From Scleromitrula shiraiana (taxonomy: Eukaryota; Ascomycota; Leotiomycetes; Helotiales; Sclerotiniaceae): a stretch of DNA of 64,000 nucleotides. A program made the translations under genes and the position numbers. Shown here in pieces: positions 53,601 to 64,000 of the stretch; within the stretch, counting starts at the first letter, position 1, and each line of letters opens with the position of its first letter. The DNA lies in the NCBI GenBank assembly GCA_028455995.1, contig JABELC010000005.1:3534001-3598000 (forward strand), given 5' to 3'. The notes beneath the pieces are model-generated. The model searched no databases. It was not told the origin of the DNA and was given only the letters and a program-made list of their open reading frames with translations.

Positions 53601-55721
53601 ACATTTCTAGGTGGGCCAGGGCATGGGTATTGTGGGCTCTTTCTAAGCATCATTGTGTTCATGGAAACTATGCATGCTGCATGTGCGGCAAACATACAGA
53701 TATCAACAAGCCTTTGGTTCTGATAATACAAGTATCTATCCGAATCCAACTTAGCATCATAAACTGTTTCTTCTTCTATATCATTCAACCTTTCAGTTAT
53801 TCAAAAATAACCAACTTCCAGCATCAGCAAATCAACTCCTCAATATTATTAAATCGCTCAGTATATATAAGATTGTGGTTGGTCTCATCACTTAATCAAT
53901 ACATTAGATGAGAACCATTCGGATTCAAGTTCTCAAATTCAAACAAAGTCGATACATCATATTAATAGTTCATCATCCACGCAATAACCTCAGCACTAAA
54001 ATTTAGCATTACTCCCAGGTCCAATAGAACAAGCCGCCAAATAAGACAAGTTTAGCAAGAATGATTGATGATGTGGAAGATGCAAGCACGAGTTAAGAAC
54101 TGATGGCAAGAGAGAACTCTGTCATTCCGCAGCAGTATAGAGAGATATTCAAGATCAGAGGGGACTTATTGAAAACGCTTGTGGAAATAAAAGAGAATAT
54201 GCTCATCGGATTAATCAAGAGCCTACTATTGATACAAGTTTAGAGCGAACCCAGAAAGACAGTAGATATTTATGCCACTGCTAATGAATTGATAGGAAAT
54301 CTACGCGAAAGACACAAATGTTGCCGGACTTGGTGTTGACTTGTGAGACATAAGAAGCGTCACGATATCCATGTGCAAGCTTGTCCATTTATGAAGCTCA
54401 CAGGGATTCAGTATTTTACTCTGTGAGATGTCTACGATTTATTAATCGGGTTAGTTCTCAAAATGCAATATCACTTATAGATTACTTGGACAAAACATTA
54501 CCCTCTTCAAGATCATTTCATGTCAGAGTTGGATTGTTGATGATATCTCTAGCTGTTATCTATGGATACTACATACAGCGCGAATACAATTTATACGATC
54601 CATGATTTTATATTGTAGCTCTAGAATAAGAACAACTTCGTGATGATCGTATTTTGCTTTACTTCTCATAAATAACAATTTATGAGTCCTTGGCTGACTA
54701 AGAAAGCATAAGCGAAGTATATACAAATACAATTTGTAGTAATCTAGATATGGTGTTTGAAGGATCTTCGCTGGATCCAGATTTCACAAGGTAGGTGACT
54801 AATTTTGTATCCCTCCTTTGGCATCTCCTTTGATTACTATATATTGTGAGGGAATAATTGTAATTGCTGAGATGCGCTAAGGCAAGATCTCGCTGCCATA
54901 TTAGTCTCGATATCATTCTATGATCCATTTGCGGCAGCACTTTGTACGTTACAGTTTCGATCCTGTCCTATAACTGCCATTCAATAAAAAATCGCAAAAT
55001 CTTTGCAATTATGGATGTATGTAAATGTTTGAACGAGGCGGCTATTAGACACTGCAAAATGAATTCTTCATCACCGATTCGATGATTTATGAGAAGACGA
55101 TAAGAATGCGACGAAAAATCCTTAAAGGTCTCGCGAGAGGTATGGGTTGAGGAATTATATCAGTGAGGGGGCTTGGAGTAACGATTGGGTTTTGAAATGG
55201 GAGTGAGTGTATGAGGGGATGGAATTGAATGGATAGAAAGAGGGGTGATTGAAATGGAGCAATACATGGGAAAGAAATGATGATAATGAGTTATGACTTA
55301 TCTTTAAATAGATAGATGGAGATATCGCAAGTAAGAGGAAAGAAATTTCTAAAAATATTGACACAAATATTGTCGAATACTTTAACGCCGTCTGATGTTG
55401 TATATATCCTACCTCCTGCTAAATTAATGATAGGCAAAAATTTGCAACATAGCATCCTCTAGCAACCATTAAACAAACTGTTTAGAGCACATGTTGTTGA
55501 TCATTATTGAAAGGGTAGAATTTTATACCTGAGATAAAGAGTATCTGGATTTGTGATTTTTATCTCATGACTAAAAGAGAATAATATAGTACCTCTGCAT
55601 TCCGCAATTACATATTTACACTCACTCATCTTAATTCATCATTATACTACATCCATACATCATTTCCATTTCGTTCCTTTCCTTTCCTTTCCATTGAATG
55701 TGAACCCAGAAGATACCCTAA
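50658..55721. other. 5 kb gene-poor region
   Basis: Upstream of the catalase, no convincing gene. It shows many short frames, including 51112-51294 (minus) and 54381-54605 (plus), none with motifs. The longest motif-free minus-strand frames are at 51646-51999 and 52105-52359 (see the separate entry). It may hold decayed genes. Confidence 0.45.
51646..51999 (-). CDS. Uncharacterised ORF, possibly a relic
   Basis: 117 codons beginning MKLGRSRQTFYSISSNFITV and ending KRFLVLAEFI, with fairly ordinary composition (not low complexity) and the piece CKRKCEIFHW-like CCTKRKCEIFHWVTG. No signal peptide, membrane segment or known motif is evident. Another minus-strand open stretch upstream (52359-52105) could belong to it through an intron with GTAAGG donor near 52204, but the two are not joined by a clean reading. 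I do not recognise the family; it may be a chance ORF or a fragment. Confidence 0.2.
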   Translation of the reverse strand: MKLGRSRQTFYSISSNFITVQDMAVVTCEILLVANKLFCCTKRKCEIFHWVTGTTQLRYTNDGKEDPICRFLCINMLPDPSVEAYNIAISSREFVRIDPAEKKRYNPKRFLVLAEFI

Positions 55722-57317
55722 CTAACCATCGCTATAACCTTTCCCCATTCCCCTCAATTTTTCCATCCACTCCTTCCCACCCACACCAACCCTCTCCTCA
55801 TCCCTCCCATCTCCATCTCCATCCCCCACTCCACCACCAAGCCTCCCACCCCTCCTCCTCCACAACCCCCTCCCCCCAATCAACCTCAAATACCCCACCC
55901 CCATGACCCCCGCAAAAACAGCATACACAATCTCCCCGGTCTCACTATTCCCCGCCAACTTCAATCCCAACCCTCCATTGACTATTCCACCAATCAATAA
56001 AATACGACCCAGCGAGATGTGGATGTATGTCCAGATTGATTTTCCATGCGCGCCGGAGTTAGTATTGGGATTGGAGCTGGGATTGTGAGGGAGGGTGGAT
56101 GTGTGATCGGTATTTGTAAGTTCGATACTTGATTGAGTTTTTACGCCATTTTGCAAGTGAGAGCTTGTGTAGAGTTTATGGTGAATTACACCGATGAGGG
56201 GTTGGAGGAGGAAGAGTATGAAGAGTACTAGACCAAAGATCGTGTGGGACTTGGCGGGCGATTGGAAGAGCTATTTTTCGTTTATGTTACTATTAGTTCT
56301 CATACCAAATAGAAGAATACAAAGAGGAAGAGCAGATAGGAAAAATACATACCAAGCACCTCAACCCAGCCAACTTAACCCCCACCCCAAACCCCGCAAT
56401 CAAAACCGCCAATCCCACCATTTGAACCCCAACATGAACTTTCCACTTCCCCAACCCAACCATCGCTAATGCCCCAACCGGAAAAATAATGATCATAGCC
56501 ACGCTCATCAAAACCCCATGCGCAATATCATATTCCTTCCTCATATCCGCTTCCGAACCTGTCGATGAACTTCCCGAAGTTGAGGAAGACGGCGAGGAAT
56601 AAGAGGGGAAAGAACCATTAGAAGCAGCGCCCGAAATAAACGGATTCCTATCATCCCCCATATCAGCCACGCTGAGATCATAACTAAACTGTCGACAACT
56701 CTCACCATCATGCTGATTAATCTGCGCATCCGTATCCGCGCTATCAAGCGGAGTCCCCTTCATCCAAGCGGCTATAAAGGGCGACTCCGAACTCCCAGAT
56801 CCAGATGTGCTCGTCGTCCCAGTAACCAAACAATCCCCACACTGATACATAAAATTTCCCCTCATAACCCCATCGGAAATTCCACTCCCCTCCAACACCG
56901 TCACCCAAGACTGCACGTCCCGATCCCGCTCAGGCTCTACATGTCCCACGCCTCCATCACGCCCGCTAATCGTTACGTTTCCGTTCCCATCAGCGTACAT
57001 GACGAAGATTGTTGCGCCGGCCATGCGTGAGCCGATTCCTAGGGCGACCCATTGGTGGGTTGCGGGGGCCGCGATTTGTATGTAGAGTTTTTGGGCGGGG
57101 GACGTGGTGGTGGTGGTATTGGAGGAGGGGGCAATGCCGATTGTGTAGGTTGGGCCGGAGGTGGAGAGGGGGGTGTAGGTTGCTAGGGGTGTTACTGGGT
57201 GGTGTTAGTATATGTGTGATATTCAACGAGGGAAGCGGTGACGGGAAATAGCTTTCGTTTTGACATACCTCTCGCAACAAACCCCAAACCCATGATCGCA
57301 AGATTGAGTATCTTCAT
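55722..57317 (-). CDS. DOMON domain plus cytochrome b561 membrane protein
   Basis: Three exons (57317-57269, 57194-56353, 56270-55722) give about 479 residues. A signal peptide (MKILNLAIMGLGFVAR) precedes a DOMON/CDH-cytochrome-like domain: YIQIAAPATHQWVALGIGSR, with a candidate heme Met in SRMAGATIFVMYADG, and a candidate His in GGVGHVEPER. A Ser/Gly-rich linker leads to a cytochrome b561 core with four candidate heme histidines: IAHGVLMS, KVHVGVQM, KSHTIFGLVL and YIHISLGR, each in or next to a hydrophobic helix. The tail is Gly/Arg/Asp-rich, cytosolic. The family passes electrons across a membrane between cytosolic and extracellular/lumenal redox partners; electron donor and acceptor here are unknown. 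Plausible partners include lytic polysaccharide monooxygenases or iron reductants. Start chosen at the first ATG with a signal peptide. Confidence 0.9.
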
Positions 57318-58971
57318 CTCTATTTTTCCCTCGTTCGGATATGTGTGTATGCATATCCTTGATTCTATTGTTTGTACAATTCAACTCCAGAATCGATCAC
57401 TCAAGCTGGAATATTGATATCTGTATCAATTCTCCCGTATGGGACATAACCATATCATATGTTGTAGTTCTCAATCATCAATTGTATCCTACCCCAGATA
57501 TCTTCTTCAACTCAACTTAACTCAAGAAATTCACTTATCAAACTGTCCCAAATAATGCAGTGAAATTCTAGAATTAAATTCAATTTCAACTTCCAAGAAG
57601 AAAAAAGATTGCCTTTACCCATCTGGGCAGGTTACTCAGCCCAACTCAGCCCTGCACCGAAAGATGGAGACAGACATAAGCTTTCTCCAACGTCTCACTC
57701 AATTCAACCACCCAGTCGGTTGGGCCAATAAGAAGTAAGATAATGAACAATAACTCGGAGCAGCAAGCTCAATCAGCTCTGGGGTAATAAGATAGCTACT
57801 AAGATAAAGAACAATGAACAAAAAACCCCCCTTTGTTTGACCCATCCATACGTATTCTATATACCTGCCAATAGTTAGATCAGTCCTCAACGCGATGAGA
57901 TTGGTCAGTTCACTCGGCATTATTTATTGACCACCAAATCAAGACATTTCCCTGGATCAGCCAGGTGCATTGTTGACATGTGCATGCATGTGATAAATGA
58001 TATAGATCTCGGTTACCGTTCATAAATCCATGAGGCTCAATTATCGATCGTAAATATCCAAAAACAACTTGGTCATCCCATACATGCAATCTGTATATTT
58101 GATATGATAAATTCAATTTTTTTTATTTTTGTGACCCCGAAACTAATATGTACAATATAAACAAGCCAGGCAAGTAAAAAAGACCTCAACATCCATCCAT
58201 GTGACGCCTACAAAACCTGGATTGAAGCCATGTATGATTCGTGAGAATCCCCCCTTCCCATTTTCATATTCATGTAAACGCCGAAACAGAGAAATCTCAA
58301 AGTTAAAGTCTATATATGTAATGACGAAACCGTTTGCCAACGATATATCTTTACAGAAGACTAAACCATGAAGTTTTCCTCTAAATAGCATACATGAAGC
58401 CGAAGTAATCAATGCACCATGTCAAGTTTGTACGCCATTGCCAAGCCGACCAACCATGCCATTTGGCTGCTATTTGCCATTTTCCAAGCAAGATGAACGC
58501 TGAGATGAAAAGCAAAAGCAAAATTGAAAGTAAAAGAATGTAAGAAAGTAATTGAGCCAGCCTGTAAAAGAAACAATTGCTGATTAGAAAATTTTAATGC
58601 CTAAAAGCATACCATGTAATCCAACCGGTCTAATGAAATGGAATGAAATCAAATGAAGAAGAATGGAAAAGAACTTTTAAGTTTTATCTATTCATCCATC
58701 CATCTATGTATTCCTTCCATATATTAAAGACCACGCTTTTGTTGTCTAAACCGAACTTCGTTGTTCATTTTAAAACAAAAAATATAATGAAATAAAAACA
58801 AAATCGAAGTCAAGAAGAAAACCTGAGGCCAGGGATGACAATCAAGAGTTGTCATGCCGTCCATCAGTTGTAATTTGTTATCAAGATGATCCCGAGAGAT
58901 CATAGAAGCGATGTAAAAGCTCAATGATAACAGTAAGTGGGGGTTGTGATGAATACCTAAGTAGTAAATAT
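57318..58971. other. Spacer between two minus-strand genes
   Basis: Holds the promoter of the DOMON-b561 gene on the left and the 3' region of the acidic-protein gene on the right. Short frames lack motifs; nothing else is recognised. Confidence 0.45.
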
Positions 58972-60638
58972 CTAGGCATTGCTGCGATTTCGTTTATGAG
59001 ATCGATCACCAGAAGACTCTGCTTTTCGCTTTCCGGCTTGATTTGCTGACATGAGAGATTTTGGTTTCATCTGTGGAGTAAGCGAATTGTTAAGTGATCT
59101 TAGGTGTCCATCTTTAACACCTCGAATGGTATTAGTGCCGAATGCGAGTGCATCATGTGAGATCATGTTGCTGTTGAGAAGGCGTTGACTTTGTTGATTA
59201 TGACGGAATGCGCCGACTGGATTTCGATCCAAATGTTCTAAAAGTGGATGAACCTGATCTTCACTTCTGGAAATTGCTGGTCGAGCAGGAGTAGATGATG
59301 GTTCGATTGAAGTGAGGTCATCTTCTTCCTCTTCGGAATCTATTGTTTTATCCATATGCAATAAATCGTTCCATTGAAGAGAGTCGTCCATGTCGTAACT
59401 ATTATCCTCAAGAGATGAATCTCCATCGACGCTAGCATGGTCGTCCTCAGTAAAGTTATATCCCGAGAAGAATGCTTCTGGTTGAACCATAGGTTGATCG
59501 AAAGCAAATGACATATCATAAGGGTTGCCTTGCATTGCACTCATCATGACATTGGCTTGGTTGCTTAGTACTGGTGAAAATTCATCCATAACTCCATTTC
59601 TGACTGAAGAAGGTCGCTCTGAATCATTAGTCTTAAGTTGAGTTGATACATTGGAAGAGTAAAGGAGATTGTTTCCATTATCATCCATGATTACGAATGG
59701 AATGTTGGTGTCGTGGTACCAAGTAATCACATCTGGTTGGCCTACGCGACGTATGATACGCATACCAATAGATGCGGGAGGTCCAGGAGAATCTCCTCTG
59801 ATGCCTGAATCGGTTGTATCTGGTCTGTTATCCTTCCAATCTTCTTCATCCGTTGTGTAACCACCATCATCAGCTGCAAGCATCCTTCATTAGCATTTGG
59901 CTCAACTAAGCGGTTGGGCCACCAAAACTTACATTCATATCCCGAAGATGATGTAGAATCCTCGCTATCACTACCACTCTCACTATCACTTTCGATATCG
60001 ATGGCAGCAAAATTTTCTTCGGGTGAAGCTTCAAGATCACTACTATTTCCCCAATAAGAATCATGATGCTGATCATCATTAAGATCATCATCCTCCAATC
60101 CTCTAGCGATATGATTAGGGAGAGCATCGGCATTCATAAATGGATTCGCCTTAGGATCGCGGATATCGAAAAGATCGGGAAACCATTCTTCATCATCGTT
60201 GGAATCAATGCTACTGCTGTCGGAAAGATCGAACGTAACTCGTTTTCTCTTTGATAATGGAGAATCCCCTTCTGTACTCTCAAAAAAACCAACATCACCT
60301 TCCAGAACTTCTTCATCCGAATCCGGAATTCCTGCCCAATCCTCGTATTCTACTTGTCCATTTGCACGTGGTGTATCTTGGGCATCAGTGTCGTCTTGAA
60401 CAGTATCCAAATCATCATCTTCCTCGGCAGATTCAAACATGGCAGCTTCTTCATATTTCTCCACAGGCCCCCCGGCCCCCCGCAATACATCTGGGTCGTC
60501 GTCTGAATCGTTGTCTTCGTCATCACTGATCATATCCACAGCCCCATATGAAGAATCGGAGGAATAATCGAAAGTTTTCTTGACTTTGCGAGACTTCGTG
60601 GGCGTCTTAAAAGCATCGCGGCCCTTTCTTGAAGACAT
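58972..60638 (-). CDS. Acidic serine-rich nuclear-type protein
   Basis: Two exons (60638-59933, 59873-58972) give about 535 residues. It begins MSSRKGRDAFKTPTKSRKVK (basic), then is strongly Asp/Glu/Ser rich (SDDEDNDSDDDPD and others), with a basic KRKR patch. The splice joins SSSGYE to SDDGGYTTDEEDWKDNRPDT, which gives a continuous acidic run, favouring the chosen acceptor. The C-terminal part has IIRRVGQPDVITWYHDTNIP and FVIMDDNGNN, reminiscent of a fold motif seen in Ifh1-like fungal transcription co-regulators, but this is only a resemblance. It ends with RKAESSGDRSHKRNRSNA, NLS-like. No transmembrane or signal segment. Likely nuclear. The start at 60638 is the first ATG in the frame; the open frame itself extends to 60665 without another ATG. 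Confidence 0.85.
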
Positions 60639-61225
60639 TGTGAAGGTGGATATTGAATGACGCAATTGAGAGAAGGTAGTTTTCGTATGTATTAAGCTGA
60701 AAATGCTTTTGAAAAATCGTTGTTAATGTGTGCTGAGGTAGAAAAAGTGGTTGAAAGTTTGTAAATGTATGTAGATAGGTGTAAAAGGTGAGGTGAGTGA
60801 ATTATATTGGATTCGTTTCCAAAAAGATCAATTCAATTACTACAGGTGGTAGGTAGCTTTATTATTAAGTATGATAAGTATAATAAGTATGAACTTCGAG
60901 ACTGGAGAATTGAGAGGAGGAAGAACAAGAATAGGTAGAGGTAATTGTTGTTGTCTTGATTGACCTTGGATTCGTTTCGTACGCTGTTGGTTCGATTTGA
61001 GCTTTGATTCTCGAAAGAATCTGCTAAGATTGCAAAAGTAGAAACTATTTATTAAATTGATTGAATTATAAACTGATCAATGTATCATATCAGTCTGCCA
61101 AAAGAAAAGAATGGGCTGATGTGCTCATAGACAGTGAAAAGTCTGAATACTTCGTCAAGTGTCGATTGGAATTGATTGAATCTCTCTCTTTATATTTTTG
61201 TTTTACTCGTTGGCTGAAGGGACTA

Positions 61226-61250
61226 CAGGTATGCTCGGTGAGCATACCTG
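61226..61250. promoter_or_regulatory. Perfect 11-bp inverted repeat hairpin
   Basis: CAGGTATGCTC, three-base loop GGT, GAGCATACCTG: an exact 11-bp stem. It lies about 590 bp upstream of the acidic-protein gene start (60638, minus strand). It could be a cruciform, a dimeric-factor site, or a chance hairpin. Confidence 0.7.
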
Positions 61251-61520
61251 CAGTAGTTATTCACAAACCGACGATGGCCCCAGGCATGGTCTCGACGAAG
61301 ATATTAATTTATTTTCTGAATGATTAAGATAAATTTGTTTAAGGTGACTTCGTTGTCTTTTTTGTGTGGTGGTTGTTAATGTTGGAAGGAAAAAAGAAGA
61401 AGAGGAGGGAGAAGGGATTATTTTTTTTTTCTCTTGGAAGGGGGGTTGAATAACTTTTTTTTTTTCATAAATTGTGGGCGCTAATACAATTCCGTATCAG
61501 AAAGCTAAAGAGCTATGATA

Positions 61521-61588
61521 CTATGATATTATGATATTATGATATTATGAAATTATGAAATTATGAAATTATGAAATTATGAAATTAT
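61521..61588. repeat. ATGATATT/ATGAAATT tandem repeat
   Basis: About eight copies of an 8-9-bp unit (ATGATATT then ATGAAATT variants) in AT-rich intergenic DNA. Confidence 0.8.
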
Positions 61589-64000
61589 GCTCCACTCCGA
61601 CATAATAAATTCTGGGTACTAGTAATTGAAAACTTTATTATCATTAATCCTAGTTACATCATCAATTTATGGGGTAAATTTGATTCGAAACGTTTAATTT
61701 ATCATCATTGATTGGATACAATTAATTTTTACCTATTTTTACTCACCGCTATTACATAATTTCTATGTATAATGTATAAATTATCTATGTATGTATAAAA
61801 TATCTATGTATGTATAAAATTGAATACTTGACTTCTTTTGCATGAAGACTTTGGGAAGGGTGTTCTTTCATTCAGTGCACTCACTGTATTTCATATTTAT
61901 CATACCTACTTTCATAGGTATGTAAGGATTTCATATTCAATAATCACAAGAGAACAAATTTATTGACCTATATTCCATTCACTCCAGTTACAATACATCA
62001 TCATATCTAAAAAGTACAAGATCTCATCTCCCTCTCTATGAACTCATACAACACTTTTTCCGTACCTCCTTTGGGTAACATTGAAAAGTAATGCAGTACT
62101 ATGTAAGTACTAGATACATACTAATGGAAAGTTCATTGGCCTAAATCAATTTCCATTAAGTCATCGAAACCTTGAATACATGGTGTAGAGACTACTTTGG
62201 TAGGTCAAAGGCTAAAGAGGAGTTAAAAAGTTTGACATATTATCGCGTGCATTAATATTCGTCAGAGGAAGATCTATCATGTAGATTAGAATCATAGAAG
62301 AGAAAAGAAGTGAATACAAGAGCAGCGAGTGGGCATGAAAAGTCCCACCAGAAAAAAAATGAAGAATTTTCAATACATGAGATAAGATCAAAATGGTATG
62401 ACAAAAAACCTCAAGAGGCGAGTACAGAGGGGTAAAAATGTTCTCGAATCTTCAATCTCGAATCAATCACGAATTTCATGTGGAGAATATTAACATATTG
62501 CGGGGATCATCTAGAATATAACCACATCAGAGCAATTTACAAGGAATAATTGAAGCCAACGAAAATAACAACGCTGACAATCTTTGATTCTTTCTCATTT
62601 ATATGCACAAGAGGTTAGAGAAAAGATGAAAAAGTTATAGGGGAATTTGCATGTTTTCTTTATATGGCGTGCGTATTACTTGAAGTAAGGAAGGGTAAAA
62701 TCGATAGATCATCATTTTTTATTTCTATAGATTGCAAGACATCCGCCATTGAAGCTCTAGGGCTATTATTGTAACTTCATCTTGTACTACTTGAGTATCA
62801 AATACTCTACGTACACAGTAATAAACCCAGTCTCAAAGACAACATCTTCGCCTCTCCTTTCTACGCGAAGCACTTGAGCCTCATCTCATCTGACTTCTAT
62901 ACATTCCATACCTTACCTTGAAACTTTTCCCAAGCATTTAAATCCATATCCATCTCCAGGACCCAAAGAGATTTACATCTGCTGTAACAACAGAATAATC
63001 CTTTCATATCTTTAGTACTCATACTTAGCTATGTCACTACTCTACTGACCGAGTCATACACTATGACTCTACTTCTGACTCTTTTATCCATGAGCTCCGA
63101 AATAACATAGATCAATCACTAACTGTACTTAACTAAGTCATCAAATCATGAATACCAACACCATCCCCAATTCCCTTAATATCCCTCACGCAAAAAAAAA
63201 AAATAGAAAGTAAAAAAAAAAGACCTTTACGTTCGCCTGATTGACCCCTCATCAACATCGTCATCACGACTCAATTTTCACAATAAAAATGGAGATTCAA
63301 TGAATAAAAGTGGAGTAAGGGTCTTTTTTCAATCTATCTCGATTCCTAATTTTCTATTTCGAGCCTGACTGGTGTGTTCTTATCATGTGGGGTATGTAAT
63401 AATTATACAAACCTAATCTTGAAGAGAAGAGAGGGAATTATGAAGGGGTGGGGAGGGGGAGGGAAATGGTCTGTGCTGCATATGGAATTGAATTCTGTTT
63501 TCCGCCCCGCTGTGCTGCTTCTAGGCGGTACTCGAGTAGATGGAATCAATATTAACGAAACATTTCGGAGGTACATGAGTAGAGTTGAGTTAAGTTTATT
63601 GAATAATTCATTATATAAAACATAATGTACATATCGAGTTGAGTATCGGATCGAACATTTGAATTGGGGTGAGTTTTTCACTTAGAGGTTATGATATTGA
63701 TATGATACCGACCGGCCTATGACGATTTCCCTCCGTTTGTCAATATCATTACTGGCAGTATTCATTCGGAATACTACGGATGCCAAGGTTTCCCAAACCA
63801 AGTCAACTACTAAATCAATTTTATATTAGCTTTCCTGAGCTTTCTCAATTCGATCCAATTCATTTCTTTCCATTTCTTCTTGGCTGGCTGGCTCAAACTA
63901 TATTTGAGTTGCAAACATCCACTGGCCAAGTTTCCCCACTTCCCCTCCTTTTTCCCCTGTCCTCTCCACCCCTCCCACACTCTCCCTCCTTATTCTTCTT

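Larger units (their letters stand above)
60639..64000. other. 3.4 kb spacer to window end
   Basis: No open frame over about 92 codons with any motif. It holds the acidic-gene promoter, the perfect hairpin at 61226-61250, a tandem ATGAAATT/ATGATATT tract (about 61521-61588), ATGTATGT repeats (about 61760-61815), poly-A runs (63188-63224), and 3' edge sequence that is pyrimidine-rich and may be a promoter for a gene beyond the window. Confidence 0.45.

Overview
This 64 kb window is nuclear DNA of a filamentous ascomycete. Evidence: short spliceosomal introns (about 45-175 nt) with GTAAGT/GTATGT donors, compact genes separated by AT-rich microsatellite-laden spacers, Zn2Cys6 and TPR proteins, a DOMON-cytochrome b561, a large-subunit secreted catalase and an intron-containing tRNA. 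The overall look (AT-rich spacers, gene families) suggests Leotiomycetes of the Botrytis/Sclerotinia kind, but this is an inference from memory, not a search result.

Left part (1-9.4 kb) is a decaying subtelomere-like region: a repeat pair whose copies differ mostly by C/T and G/A transitions (RIP-like), then one apparently intact GNAT acetyltransferase (2277-3116) among a string of broken genes: an SRPK-type kinase fragment, an ORF split by an in-frame stop, a fructosamine-kinase-like pseudogene and an MFS transporter pseudogene.

Middle left (10.4-24.2 kb): an intact Baeyer-Villiger-type flavin monooxygenase, a Per1/PGAP3-type GPI-lipid-remodelling protein, tRNA-Ala(TGC) with an intron, a BTB/POZ protein, and a very large minus-strand gene (18479-24209) that by my splice reconstruction joins TPRs, a SANT/Myb domain, a Zn2Cys6 cluster, C2H2 fingers and a two-helix membrane tail in one protein of about 1862 residues.

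Centre (25-44.8 kb): a possible membrane-protein relic, acireductone dioxygenase (methionine salvage), a repeat-expanded GNAT protein, a six-exon membrane protein, the signal peptidase catalytic subunit Sec11, a ubiquitin-conjugating E2, a TBC-domain RabGAP preceded by an upstream ORF that overlaps its start codon, and a kinesin. The spacers here are full of simple repeats.

Right (46.9-64 kb): a GMC oxidoreductase pseudogene convergent with an intact secreted catalase, a gene-poor 5 kb stretch, a DOMON-cytochrome b561 gene, an acidic nuclear-type protein and 3.4 kb of spacer with a perfect hairpin. Most intact genes are unrelated housekeeping or secretory functions; I see no biosynthetic cluster. 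All exon boundaries are hand-derived from frame, GT/AG and conserved-family continuity.
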